A stretch of 63,763 bases of DNA from Acidobacteriota bacterium (lineage in GTDB: Bacteria > Acidobacteriota > Terriglobia > Bryobacterales > Bryobacteraceae). The notes beneath the pieces were generated by a model that ran no database searches, was not told the DNA's origin, and was given only the letters and a program-made list of their open reading frames with translations. Shown here piece by piece: positions 52,339 to 61,100 of this stretch. Positions within the stretch are counted from its first letter, which is position 1. Every line of letters begins with the position of its first letter. The position numbers and the translations under genes are program-made. Where the stretch lies: positions 1-63,763 of the forward strand of contig JAPKZB010000090.1 in assembly GCA_026393985.1 (NCBI GenBank), written 5' to 3'.

Positions 52339-52702
52339 TGACGATATCGTCGTAATCGGCAGTCAGGCCATTCTCGGTTAGTTTCCGCGGGCCCCCGAAA
52401 AGTTCCTTGTCTCTCGGAAGGCCGATCTCTATCCCCGGAACCATCCCGACCGCGCCGACCTCATCGACGGTTCCATCGGCGAAGCCACCCCCTTCGAACG
52501 GACCTATGGCTATTACGCTCACGGTGTCGGCCCGGAGACGGCGATCCTGCCCGACGGCTGGCAGACCCGTCTGATTCCGATTGCCGGACCGAACACCCGT
52601 TCGGTCCGCGGCTGGTGCCTCGAAGTCCACGATCTGGCCATCGCCCTGCTCGCCGCCCGCCTCAGCCGCTTTTTCGACCCCCCTCCCCACCCCGTAAGCT
52701 AA
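52283..52702 (+). pseudogene. DUF6036-type nucleotidyltransferase, broken by TAG
   Basis: Starts MTRSQLEHLIRAAGTIADDDDIVVIGSQAILG, then an in-frame TAG at 52379-52381, then FPRAPEKFLVSRKADLYPRNHPDRADLIDGSIGEATPFERTYGYYAHGVGPETAILPDGW and GWCLEVHDLAIALLAARLSR. In relatives the residue at the stop is Gln (GSQAILGQFP), so a single CAG-to-TAG change explains it. The C-terminus also degenerates after LEVHDLA, where the family continues with a longer Lys-rich helix. Both signs point to a dead gene. No start codon just after the TAG would rescue the N-terminal active site (GSQ). Confidence 0.75.
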
Positions 52703-52732
52703 AGTAGAAGGGCGGCCCCCACTCCCCGTCCC

Positions 52733-54037
52733 ATGCCCGAAATCCGCCTCGCATCCCTCCTCGAACAGTGGCCCGGCCTCACCCCCGCCGAACGTCTCCA
52801 CGCCTTCCAATCCCTGCCCCCCGAACGCTCCGAAGAGTTCTTCCTCGAACTCAACAGCCGCCAGCAATCCGACCTCCTCCAGGACCTCCCCGAAGGCATC
52901 GACCGCCTCTGGCTCCGCCAACTCGCCCCCGACGACGCCGCCGACCTCATCCAGTTCGCCCCCAAAGAGCGCTGGCCCCACCTCCTCGGCCTCCTCGACG
53001 AAACCTCCCGCCGCGAAGTCACCGCCCTCCTCGCCTATAAAGAGGATGCCGCCGGCGGCCTCATGAGCCCCCGCTTCGCCCGCCTCCGTCCGGAAATGAC
53101 CGCCGACGAGGCCATCAGCTACCTCCGCCGCCAAACCACCCACCTCGAAACCATCTACTACGCCTACGCCCTCGACGAAAACCAGCAACTCCTCGGCGTC
53201 GTCACCTTCCGCGACCTCTTCGCCGCCGACCGCCACCGCCTCGTCCGCGACCTCATGCGCACCCAGCTCGTCCAGGCCACCGAGGAGATGGACCAGGAGG
53301 CCGTCGCCAAACTCTTCGCCGCTCACCACCTGCTCGCCATCCCCGTCGTCGACGCCGAAGGCCGCATGAAGGGCATCGTTACCGTCGATGACATCGTCGA
53401 CGTCGTCACCGAAGAGGCCAGCGAGGATATCCAAAAGGTGGGCGGCATGTCGGCCCTTGACGCCCCCTACCTCCAAACCAGCTTCTGGAGCATGGTCAAG
53501 AAGCGGGGCGGCTGGCTCTGCGTTCTCTTTGTCGGCGAAATGTTCACCGCCAGCGCCATGGGCTACTTCGAACAGGAGATCGCCCGCGCCGTCGTGCTTA
53601 CCCTCTTCGTCCCGCTGATCATCAGCAGCGGCGGCAACACCGGCTCCCAGGCCACCACGCTCGTCATCCGCGCCATGGCCATCGGCGAAGTCGGCCTCCG
53701 CGACTGGTGGAACGTCATGAAACGCGAAATCGGCGCCGGCCTCGTCCTCGGCACCTTCCTCGCCGCCATCGGCTACACCCGCATCATGCTGTGGCAGTCT
53801 ATCTGGAACCTCTACGGCCCGCACTATCACGTCGTCGCCGTCACCGTCGCCGTCAGTCTCCTCGGCGTCATCCTCTTCGGCACCCTCGCCGGCTCCATGC
53901 TCCCCTTCCTGCTCCGCCGCCTCAATCTCGATCCCGCCAGCGCCTCGGCCCCCTTCGTCGCTACCCTCGTCGACATCTCCGGACTCGTCATCTACTTCAC
54001 CGTCGCCGCCCTCCTAATGCGCGGTACCCTCCTCTAA
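52733..54037 (+). CDS. mgtE: Magnesium transporter MgtE
   Basis: 434 residues. N-terminal superhelical domain (about 10-120: LQDLPEGIDRLWLRQLAPDDAADLIQFAPKE), paired CBS domains (about 125-245: MSPRFARLRPEMTADEAISYLRRQ, LLGVVTFRDLFAADRHRLVRDLM, GIVTVDDIVDVVTEEASEDIQKVGG) and five membrane segments with the Mg2+-selective LIISSGGNTGSQATTLVIRAMAIGE. A cytoplasmic Mg2+-gated channel. The CBS part is complete. A 3' sulfatase gene follows 10 bases later. Confidence 0.95.
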   Translation: MPEIRLASLLEQWPGLTPAERLHAFQSLPPERSEEFFLELNSRQQSDLLQDLPEGIDRLWLRQLAPDDAADLIQFAPKERWPHLLGLLDETSRREVTALLAYKEDAAGGLMSPRFARLRPEMTADEAISYLRRQTTHLETIYYAYALDENQQLLGVVTFRDLFAADRHRLVRDLMRTQLVQATEEMDQEAVAKLFAAHHLLAIPVVDAEGRMKGIVTVDDIVDVVTEEASEDIQKVGGMSALDAPYLQTSFWSMVKKRGGWLCVLFVGEMFTASAMGYFEQEIARAVVLTLFVPLIISSGGNTGSQATTLVIRAMAIGEVGLRDWWNVMKREIGAGLVLGTFLAAIGYTRIMLWQSIWNLYGPHYHVVAVTVAVSLLGVILFGTLAGSMLPFLLRRLNLDPASASAPFVATLVDISGLVIYFTVAALLMRGTLL

Positions 54038-54047
54038 AGTGATCACC

Positions 54048-55370
54048 ATGGCCGCTCTCAGTCGTCGATCCTTCCTCGCGGGGCTGCTCGCCAGCCAACC
54101 CCGCCCCAACATCGTCCTCATCCTGCTCGATGACCTCGGCTACGCCGACATCGGCTGCTACGGCCAAAAGAAGATCCAAACCCCCCACATCGACTCGCTC
54201 GCCCGCGATGGCATGAGGTTCCCCCACGCCTACGCCGGCGGCGCCGTCTGCGCCCCCTCCCGCTGTGTCCTCATGACCGGCCTCCACCTCGGCCACGCCC
54301 CCATCCGCGCCAACGCCGGCACCTCTCCGCTCCCGCCCAATACCGTAACCCTCGCCAAGGTGCTCCAGCAGGCCGGCTACGCCACCGGCGGCTTCGGCAA
54401 GTGGGGCCTCGGCGATGCGGGCAGCTCCGGCGTCCCCGCCCGGCATGGCTTCGATCACTTCTACGGCTATCTCCATCAGGTCCACGCCCACACCTACTTC
54501 CCCGAGTTCCTCTGGGAAAACGACCGGCGCGATCCGCTCGGCAAAACCGTCTACAGCGCCGATCGTATCGCCGAAAAATCCATCGCCTGGCTCAAGCAGC
54601 AAAAGGGCAGGCCCTTCTTCCTCTACGCCGCCTACACCGTCCCCCACGGCCGCTACGAAACCCCCACCTCCGCCCCCTACGAATCCACCGATTGGCCCGC
54701 CAAGGAGAGGGCCTACGCCGCCATGGTCACCCAGGGCGACGGCTACGTCGGCCGCATCCTCGCCACGCTGAAGGAAATGGGCGTCGAACAGAACACCCTC
54801 GTCCTGTTTGCCTCCGACAACGGCGGCGTCACCGCCGATGGCCACTCCACCGGCTTTTTCGACTCCATGCGCGCCCCCTCCGGCGCCCTCCTCCGCGGCC
54901 AGAAAGGCACCCTTTACGAAGGCGGCCTCCGCGTCCCCTTCCTCGCCCGCTGGCCCGGCCGCATCGCCCCGGGCAGTCAGAACAACAGCCCCGTCTCCTT
55001 CGCCGACCTCCTGCCCACCTGCGCCGCCGCGGCCGGCGCACCCGCCCCCCAAACCGACGGCATTTCGCTCCTGCCCCTCCTGGCCGGAAAAGCCGCCCCC
55101 GGCCGCACTCTCCACTGGGAAAACTACTCGTACAACGCCAAAACCCGCGTCCTCACCCCGCAGGGCGCCGCCGTCCGCTCCGGCCAATGGAAAGCCGTCC
55201 TGCCGGAAGGCGCCTCCCAGCCCGAACTCTACGACCTCTCCATTGACGAGGCCGAGTCGAACGACCTCGCCCCAGCCAACCCGCGCCTGGCCCGCCGCCT
55301 CGCCACCGCCATCCGGCAGGCGCACACCCCGCCCCTGCCCCATACTGGAATCATGGACTGGGTGCGTTAA
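54048..55370 (+). CDS. Sulfatase (formylglycine-dependent), Tat-type N-terminus
   Basis: 440 residues from the ATG at 54048; a GTG nine bases earlier is also possible. The N-terminus ALSRRSFLAGLLASQ carries a twin-arginine motif. Metal site NIVLILLDDLGYADIGCYG, nucleophile CAPSR (Cys68), GKWGLGDAGSS and FASDNGGVT are intact. Same subgroup as the sulfatase at 10665-12071. The last residues are MDWVR, and a near copy of that coding end recurs 109 bases later beyond a structured element. Substrate probably a sulfated glycan. Confidence 0.92.
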   Translation: MAALSRRSFLAGLLASQPRPNIVLILLDDLGYADIGCYGQKKIQTPHIDSLARDGMRFPHAYAGGAVCAPSRCVLMTGLHLGHAPIRANAGTSPLPPNTVTLAKVLQQAGYATGGFGKWGLGDAGSSGVPARHGFDHFYGYLHQVHAHTYFPEFLWENDRRDPLGKTVYSADRIAEKSIAWLKQQKGRPFFLYAAYTVPHGRYETPTSAPYESTDWPAKERAYAAMVTQGDGYVGRILATLKEMGVEQNTLVLFASDNGGVTADGHSTGFFDSMRAPSGALLRGQKGTLYEGGLRVPFLARWPGRIAPGSQNNSPVSFADLLPTCAAAAGAPAPQTDGISLLPLLAGKAAPGRTLHWENYSYNAKTRVLTPQGAAVRSGQWKAVLPEGASQPELYDLSIDEAESNDLAPANPRLARRLATAIRQAHTPPLPHTGIMDWVR

Positions 55371-55463
55371 GAGCGCACAGGCCGCGCAGGAACGGCACCA
55401 ACGGGCGAGGAACTCGCCCCTCCTGCCGGGCCGAAGCGAGTCCGTTGTGCGCGGTTCCTCAAA
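55371..55463. repeat. Structured REP-like element, long form
   Basis: Begins with GCGCACAGGCCG (from 55373) and ends with CCGAAGCGAG-TCCGTTGTGCGCGGTTC, the same two ends as the 43-bp tandem repeat at 63676-63763, with about 45 extra bases in the middle. GCGCAC (55373-55378) pairs with GTGCGC (55447-55452). Inside are GGGCGAG-GAA-CTCGCCC (55103+... stem at 55403-55419) and GCAGGA/TCCTGC. It is flanked by a 16-base imperfect direct repeat (55355-55370 and 55464-55479, 14 matches). A dispersed palindromic repeat family is the best reading. Confidence 0.6.
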
Positions 55464-55485
55464 GGACTGGGTCCGCTAAAAAATC

Positions 55486-56385
55486 ATGAAACTTCCCAAA
55501 CTCAGCCTCGGCGGTGCCCAACTGGGCGGCCAGTACGGCAGCCTCTCCCAGGCCGACGCCACCCGCCTCATCCGCACCGCCATCGACCGCGGCGTCAATC
55601 TCATCGATACCTCGCCCTACTACGGCGTTACCCAATCGGAGACCGTCATCGGCCAATCCCTCGCCGGCCTCAACCGCGACCGCTTCCTGCTCGCCACCAA
55701 GTGCGGCCGCTACGACCTCGCCGACTTCGATTTCTCTCCCGCCCGTATCACTCGCAGCATCGACGAAAGCCTCGCCCGCCTCGGGCTCGACTACGTCGAT
55801 ATCTTCCAACTCCACGACATCGAGTTCACCGCGCTCCCCCGCATCCTCGACGAGTCCCTGCCCGCCCTCGAAAAAATCAAACAGTCCGGCAAGGCCCGCG
55901 CCATCGGCGTCACCGGCCTTCCCCTCAAGATCTTTGAAACCGTCCTGCCCCGCTACCCGCTCGACACCATCATCAGCTACGCCCACTACACCCTGTTCGA
56001 TACCACCCTTACCCGTATCCTTCCCTTCACCCAACCCCGCGGCATCCAGGTCCTCAACGCCTCGCCCGTCGCCCTCGGCATGCTCTCGCCCCACGGCCCC
56101 CAACCCTGGCACCCCGCCCCCGCCGCGCTCAAAGAGTTCGTTGCCCGCGTCGTCGCCAAGTGGCAGGCCCAAGGCGTCAGCCTGGCCAAACTCTCCCTGC
56201 AGCACTCGCTCGCCCAACCCGCCATCGCCAGCACCATCACGGGCGTCGCCTCCCTCGCCGAACTCGAAAACGCCCTGTCCGCCCTCTCTGACCCCCTCGA
56301 CGACGAACTCCTCGCCGCCGTCCGGGCCGACTTCGCTCCCGTTCTCGACGCGACCTGGCCCCAGGGCCTCGCCGAAAACAACTGA
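55486..56385 (+). CDS. Aldo/keto reductase
   Basis: 299 residues. NAD(P)H-dependent TIM-barrel reductase. Seen: [42 protein letters not shown] (catalytic Asp and Tyr), [10 protein letters not shown] (Lys), [11 protein letters not shown] (His) and a C-terminal [28 protein letters not shown] for the cofactor phosphate. Closest in style to the L-galactose/L-fucose dehydrogenase-like group. It lies 38 bases upstream of tdh, same strand. Confidence 0.92.
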   Translation: MKLPKLSLGGAQLGGQYGSLSQADATRLIRTAIDRGVNLIDTSPYYGVTQSETVIGQSLAGLNRDRFLLATKCGRYDLADFDFSPARITRSIDESLARLGLDYVDIFQLHDIEFTALPRILDESLPALEKIKQSGKARAIGVTGLPLKIFETVLPRYPLDTIISYAHYTLFDTTLTRILPFTQPRGIQVLNASPVALGMLSPHGPQPWHPAPAALKEFVARVVAKWQAQGVSLAKLSLQHSLAQPAIASTITGVASLAELENALSALSDPLDDELLAAVRADFAPVLDATWPQGLAENN

Positions 56386-56423
56386 CCGGTAACGCGAGAT
56401 TCCCGGCCCGCATCCAACTCTCC

Positions 56424-57449
56424 ATGAAGGCACTCGTCAAGAAGGAAGCCGCCCCCGGCCTCTGGCTCGAAGACGTCCCCATACCCGCCATCGGCATCAA
56501 CGATGTGCTCATCAAAGTCGACCGCACCGCCATCTGTGGCACCGACCTGCACATCTATAAATGGGACGATTGGGCCGCGCGCACCATCCCGGTTCCCATG
56601 GTCGTCGGCCACGAATTCGTCGGCGAGATCGTCGAGGTCGGCTCGAACGTCAACGACTTCACCCCCGGCATGCTCGTCTCCGGCGAAGGCCACGTCATCT
56701 GCGGCCGCTGCCGCAACTGCCTGGCCGGCCGCCGCCACCTCTGCGCGCACACAAGCGGCGTCGGCGTCAATCGTCCCGGCTGCTTTGCCGAATACATCGC
56801 TCTGCCCATGAGCAACGTCTGGCACCACGATGAGAAGATCGACCGCGATATCGCCGCCATCTTCGACCCCTTCGGCAACGCCGTCCACACCGCCCTCTCC
56901 TTTCCCGTCCTCGGCGAAGACGTCCTCATCACCGGCGCCGGACCCATAGGCATCATGGCCGCCGCCGTTGTCCGCCACGCCGGTGCCCGCCACGTCGTCA
57001 TCACCGACGTCAACCCCTACCGCCTCGAACTCGCCCGCCAAATGGGCGTCACCCGCGCCGTCGATACCCGCGAAACAACCCTCGCCGCCCTCCAACAGGA
57101 ACTCGGCATGACCGAAGGCTTCGACGTCGGCCTCGAAATGTCCGGCAACCCCCACGCCTTCCGCGAAATGCTCGCCAATATGGCCCATGGCGCCCACATC
57201 GCCATGCTCGGCATCCCCGCCAACGGCGAAATGGCCATCGACTGGAACACCGTCATCTTTAACATGCTGACCATCAAAGGCATCTACGGACGCGAAATGT
57301 ATGAAACCTGGTACAAGATGACCGTCATGATCCAGAGCGGCCTCGATATCTCCAGAGTCATCACCCATCGCTTCCCCTTCACCCACTTCGAGGAGGCTTT
57401 CCGCCTCATGCTCGGCGGCCAGACCGGGAAAGTAGTCCTCCAATGGTAA
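56424..57449 (+). CDS. tdh: L-threonine 3-dehydrogenase
   Basis: 341 residues. Zinc-dependent medium-chain dehydrogenase that oxidises L-threonine to 2-amino-3-ketobutyrate with NAD+. Catalytic zinc Cys in [30 protein letters not shown], structural zinc [16 protein letters not shown], nucleotide site [20 protein letters not shown] and [22 protein letters not shown], all specific to Tdh. The kbl gene that usually accompanies it is not here. Confidence 0.94.
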   Translation: MKALVKKEAAPGLWLEDVPIPAIGINDVLIKVDRTAICGTDLHIYKWDDWAARTIPVPMVVGHEFVGEIVEVGSNVNDFTPGMLVSGEGHVICGRCRNCLAGRRHLCAHTSGVGVNRPGCFAEYIALPMSNVWHHDEKIDRDIAAIFDPFGNAVHTALSFPVLGEDVLITGAGPIGIMAAAVVRHAGARHVVITDVNPYRLELARQMGVTRAVDTRETTLAALQQELGMTEGFDVGLEMSGNPHAFREMLANMAHGAHIAMLGIPANGEMAIDWNTVIFNMLTIKGIYGREMYETWYKMTVMIQSGLDISRVITHRFPFTHFEEAFRLMLGGQTGKVVLQW

Positions 57450-57502
57450 AAGAAGCCCGTTTGGCCTAAAGAGTCTCCTCGCTTCGGTCGATACACTGAG
57501 AG

Positions 57503-57820
57503 ATGCCGGGCACCGCCAGCTTTGAAATCGAACGCAAAGTCGACGCAGATACGCTACTTCGTCAGTTCAACCGGCTGATTCAGGACATTCTGCGTGGCTC
57601 TCTCGTCCGCAACACCTTCCGGCACTGGGAGATTGAACTCCTTCTCGATTTCGAAACCTGTCCAATTAAAGACGGGCAAAAACGGGAGACCATGCGCCGG
57701 TACCAACGCGCCGTCCAACGCCAGATGGAAAAAGGCGCCACGGTGCCCATGAAACTCTCCGAGTATCTCGAAGCCAATCGCCTCAAACGGGAAACCGACG
57801 ACAAATCCCTCTCCGACTAG
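57503..57820 (+). CDS. Hypothetical protein, 105 residues
   Basis: Not recognised. Hydrophilic and charged: FEIERKVDADTLLRQFNRLIQDILRG, NTFRHWEIELLLDFETCPIKDGQKRETMRRYQRAVQRQMEKG, then a flexible acidic tail. No signal peptide or membrane segment. Less GC-biased third positions than its neighbours. It lies 45 bases upstream of yggX on the same strand and may be co-transcribed with it. Confidence 0.65.
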   Translation: MPGTASFEIERKVDADTLLRQFNRLIQDILRGSLVRNTFRHWEIELLLDFETCPIKDGQKRETMRRYQRAVQRQMEKGATVPMKLSEYLEANRLKRETDDKSLSD

Positions 57821-57864
57821 CCCTCCGGCAAGCTATTATAGAGATTCACTCTCAGGGAGGTTCC

Positions 57865-58167
57865 ATGTCGTCTGCCGCAGATGCTACCGGCCGTACTGTT
57901 TTGTGTGTCAAGTTGAAAAAAGAGCTCCCCGCTCTGAAAGAGGTCCCCTTCGAAGGGCACCCTCTCGGTCAACGCATCTTTGAGAACGTTTCCCAGGACG
58001 CCTGGAAAATGTGGGTTGAGCACATGAAAATGCTCATGAACGAGTACCGCCTCAACCTCGGCACCAAAGAAGCCCAGGAGTTCCTGCTCGAGCAGATGGA
58101 GCAGTATTTCTTCGGGGCCGGCGTCAACCTTCCCCCCGGCTTCACCAACGAAGCCCCCAAGTCTTAA
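57865..58167 (+). CDS. yggX: Fe(2+)-trafficking / oxidative damage protection protein (YggX-like)
   Basis: 100 residues. Matches YggX: TVLCVKLKKELPALKEVPFEGHPLGQRIFENVSQDAWKMWVEHMKMLMNEYRLNLGTKEAQEFLLEQMEQYFFG, with the conserved Cys near the N-terminus. YggX protects Fe-S clusters from oxidation and may deliver iron. AGGGAGG lies a few bases before the ATG. The 142 bases after it hold no gene that I can support. Confidence 0.88.
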   Translation: MSSAADATGRTVLCVKLKKELPALKEVPFEGHPLGQRIFENVSQDAWKMWVEHMKMLMNEYRLNLGTKEAQEFLLEQMEQYFFGAGVNLPPGFTNEAPKS

Positions 58168-58309
58168 CCGGTCAACTGGGCCGCCCCGAGAACAGGCCCT
58201 CTTGATCCGCGTTTCACGCTGCTCGTTCGCACAACCCTGATGACGCGGGCATCCGCTTTCCCTCACCGGGGACCGCTGTTGCCCGCATTTTTTGCGTCCG
58301 GCCGTCCCG

Positions 58310-59707
58310 ATGCTCCTCTCCAGCTCTACTTACTTCCTCTTTCTCGCGGCCCTCTTCCTCCTTTACTGGCCGCTCTCTCGCTGGCGCGCCGCCAGTCTCG
58401 CCGCTCTTCTGTTCGCCAACTATTTCTTCTACGCCAAGTGGGACTTGTTCTACCTCTTCCTCATCCCGCTAGCCTCCACCTGCGATTTCTCGATCGGCCT
58501 CGGCCTCGCCCACTTTGAACGGCCCGCCGTCCGCAAACTCCTCGTCGCCCTCTCCCTACTCCTCAACCTCGGCCTCCTCACGGCATTCAAATACATGCCG
58601 TTCCTGTTTGAAAACTACGCCCGCCTCACTGGCATCCCCGCTCCCGTCTGGCAGTGGACCTTCCCCCTCGGCATCTCCTTCTACGCCTTCCAGTCCCTCA
58701 CCTACACCCTCGACCTCTACCGCCGCGACGCCAAACCCACCCGCTCCCTCCTTGCCCACCTCACCGCCACCTCCTTCTTCCCCACCATCCTCGCCGGACC
58801 CATCACCCGCGTCCCCGACCTCCTCAAGCAGTTCGAACGCAACCCCAAACAGCTCGAACCCGCCGACGGCAGCCGCGCCCTCTTCCTCATCGGCCTCGGC
58901 CTGCTCAAAAAACTTCTCCTCGCCGACTACCTCGCCGAAAACCTCGTCAACCGCGTCTTCGATTTCCCCGGCCTCTACTCCTCGGCTGAAGTCCTCCTCG
59001 GCGTCTACGCCTACGCCCTCCAACTCTATTACGACTTCTCCGGCTACACCGATGTCGCCATCGGCTCGGCCCTCCTGCTCGGCATCAAGCTCCCGCAAAA
59101 CTTCAACATGCCCTACGCCGCCGCCAACATCAACGATTTCTGGCGCCGCTGGCATATCTCGCTCTCCAACTGGCTCCGCGACTATCTCTTCTTCTCCCTG
59201 CCCGGCAAGCGCAACGCCGTCATGCCGTACTGCAATCTCATCCTGACGATGACCCTCGGCGGCCTCTGGCACGGTGCCAGTTGGAACTTCGTCATCTGGG
59301 GCGTCCTCCACGGCGTCGCCCAGGCCGCCGCCCGCGCCTGGCAAGCCTGGCGCGGGCCCAAGGCCGTCCCCTGGGCCCCCGCCTGGTTCCGCACCTTCTG
59401 CACTGTCCAATTTGTCTGCTTTGCCTGGATCTTCTTCCGCGCCACCAACTTCGAACAGGCCACCAAGCTCCTCGAACAGCTCGGCGAACGCTCCTATGCC
59501 ACCTCCAACGTCTCCGGCGCCCTCTGGGTCGTCCTCGCCATCGCCGTCGCCGGCCACTATCTGCCGAAAGCGCCCTTTGAAAAACTGCGCGAAACCTTCG
59601 TCCGCTCGCCCTTCTATGTCCAGGCCGCCATTTTGATGGCCCTCATCGTCGCCATTCAATACATTGCCGCGACAGGCGCGGCTCCGTTTATCTACACTAA
59701 CTTTTAA
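58310..59707 (+). CDS. Membrane-bound O-acyltransferase (AlgI/DltB-like MBOAT)
   Basis: 465 residues from the ATG at 58310; a TTG six codons earlier is possible. About 10 membrane segments. Family hallmarks: FPLGISFYAFQSLTYTLDLYRRD, YYDFSGYTDVAIGSALLLGIKLPQNFNMPY, FWRRWHISLSNWLRDYLFF and the invariant His321 in GGLWHGASWNFVIWG. MBOATs of this branch carry acyl groups across the inner membrane for glycan or teichoic-acid modification. It is the first gene of a tight five-gene operon with two SGNH proteins, an ACP and a KAS III-like protein (gaps 3, 4, overlap 26, 5 bases). Confidence 0.93.
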   Translation: MLLSSSTYFLFLAALFLLYWPLSRWRAASLAALLFANYFFYAKWDLFYLFLIPLASTCDFSIGLGLAHFERPAVRKLLVALSLLLNLGLLTAFKYMPFLFENYARLTGIPAPVWQWTFPLGISFYAFQSLTYTLDLYRRDAKPTRSLLAHLTATSFFPTILAGPITRVPDLLKQFERNPKQLEPADGSRALFLIGLGLLKKLLLADYLAENLVNRVFDFPGLYSSAEVLLGVYAYALQLYYDFSGYTDVAIGSALLLGIKLPQNFNMPYAAANINDFWRRWHISLSNWLRDYLFFSLPGKRNAVMPYCNLILTMTLGGLWHGASWNFVIWGVLHGVAQAAARAWQAWRGPKAVPWAPAWFRTFCTVQFVCFAWIFFRATNFEQATKLLEQLGERSYATSNVSGALWVVLAIAVAGHYLPKAPFEKLRETFVRSPFYVQAAILMALIVAIQYIAATGAAPFIYTNF

Positions 59708-59710
59708 GCA

Positions 59711-61096
59711 GTGCCCCTACCCCGGAAAGTCTCCCTCACCGTCGCCACGCTCGGGCTGATGATCACAGCCCCGGACCTCATTCCGGCCTTCAAGGACTAC
59801 CATGTCTTCGATTGGCGCTCGGTCGATAAGGTGATCGAATTCCAGCCCCGCGTCCGCAGCGCCAACCCCGTTGAAGAGGAGCAGCAGCGCCTCAAACCCC
59901 TCCTGTCGGTCGAAAAGATGCCCCTGCAGCCGCTCGTCGACCCTCAGGGCGCCCTTGAACCCTTCTATGCCGCCCTCTTCTCGACCGAACGCAAAGAGCC
60001 CGGCGCCATCACCCGCATCCTCCACTACGGCGACTCCCCCACCACCGCCGACCTCATCACCGCCGACGTCCGCTCCCTCTTCCAGAAGGATTTCGGCGAC
60101 GCCGGCCACGGTTTCGCCCTCCCGGCTAAGCCCTGGGCCTGGTATGCCCATCGCGGCCTCGAAATCAAAGGCTCGGGCTGGAAAATCGAACCCGCCAACG
60201 TCTCCGAATTAAAGGACGGCCTGTTCGGCCTCGGCGCCGTCTCCTTCCGCGGCGGCGCCGGCGCCCAGTCCCGTATTCTCCTCACCGACCCCACCCACTC
60301 CGAACTCGAGGTCTCCTTTCTCTCCCAGCCCCAGGGCGGCTCTTTCACCCTCGTCGCCGACGGCAACCCCCTCGAAGTCGTCGAAACCGAATCCCCCGTT
60401 GTCACCCCTTCGTTCAAGAAATTCACCCTCCCGGCCGGCGCCCGCGAAATCCAGATCGCCCGCGTCACCGGCAACGTCCGCATCTACGGCCTCCGCTTCG
60501 GCAAGCAGACCCCGGGCGTCGAATACAACTCGCTCGGCGTCAACGGCGCCTACATCTCCATCCTCGCCCGCATGGTCGACGAGCGCCATTGGGGCGAACA
60601 ACTCCAGCACCACCGGCCCCATCTCGTCATCATCAACTACGGCACCAACGAAAGCGCCTACGCCAACTTCGTCGATACCGCCTTTGAAGGCGAACTCCGC
60701 CGCACCATCGCCCGCATCCGCAAAGCCGTCCCCCAGGCCGCCATCCTCGTCATGGCGCCCATGGATCGCGGCCAGAAGATGGATAACGGCTCGATCGGCA
60801 CCGTCCCCGCCCTCCCTCGCCTCGTCGCCACCCAACAGCGCGTCGCCACGGAACTCGACTGCGCCTTTTTCAATACCTTCGAAGCCATGGGCGGCCCCGG
60901 CACCATGGGCCGCTGGTATCAGACCGAACCTCGCCTCGTCGGCGCCGACTTCATCCACCCCATGCCCAACGGCGCCCGGATCGTCGGCAACCTCCTCTAC
61001 AAGTCTCTACAGGAAGGTTACCGCCGCCATAAGCTCCGCATCGCCCGGGAGAAGTTTGCGACAATTGAGAGGTTGACTCTTACCCCGGCGAACTGA
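59711..61096 (+). CDS. SGNH/GDSL-fold protein, first of two (AlgX/DltD-like role)
   Basis: 461 residues, GTG start 3 bases after the MBOAT stop. N-terminal hydrophobic segment (about 7-25: VSLTVATLGLMITAPDLIP) as signal or anchor. SGNH blocks: ILHYGDSPTTAD with Ser109 (block I), INYGTNESAY (block III, GTNE) and DFIHPMPNGARI (block V, DxxH). A beta-sandwich-like region lies between about 170 and 275. The fold transfers or removes acyl groups on glycans; next to an MBOAT it is probably the periplasmic transferase. It is paralogous to the next gene. Confidence 0.85.
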   Translation: MPLPRKVSLTVATLGLMITAPDLIPAFKDYHVFDWRSVDKVIEFQPRVRSANPVEEEQQRLKPLLSVEKMPLQPLVDPQGALEPFYAALFSTERKEPGAITRILHYGDSPTTADLITADVRSLFQKDFGDAGHGFALPAKPWAWYAHRGLEIKGSGWKIEPANVSELKDGLFGLGAVSFRGGAGAQSRILLTDPTHSELEVSFLSQPQGGSFTLVADGNPLEVVETESPVVTPSFKKFTLPAGAREIQIARVTGNVRIYGLRFGKQTPGVEYNSLGVNGAYISILARMVDERHWGEQLQHHRPHLVIINYGTNESAYANFVDTAFEGELRRTIARIRKAVPQAAILVMAPMDRGQKMDNGSIGTVPALPRLVATQQRVATELDCAFFNTFEAMGGPGTMGRWYQTEPRLVGADFIHPMPNGARIVGNLLYKSLQEGYRRHKLRIAREKFATIERLTLTPAN

Positions 61097-61100
61097 ACCT

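Noticed and set aside
52379-52381. TAG as a recoded sense codon (pyrrolysine)
   Set aside because: No sign of Pyl use; the family has Gln here and the C-terminus is also decayed, so nonsense mutation is simpler.
52277-57443. Several long minus-strand frames opposite mgtE, the sulfatase, the aldo/keto reductase and tdh
   Set aside because: All are antisense shadows of well-recognised plus-strand genes and show no domain.
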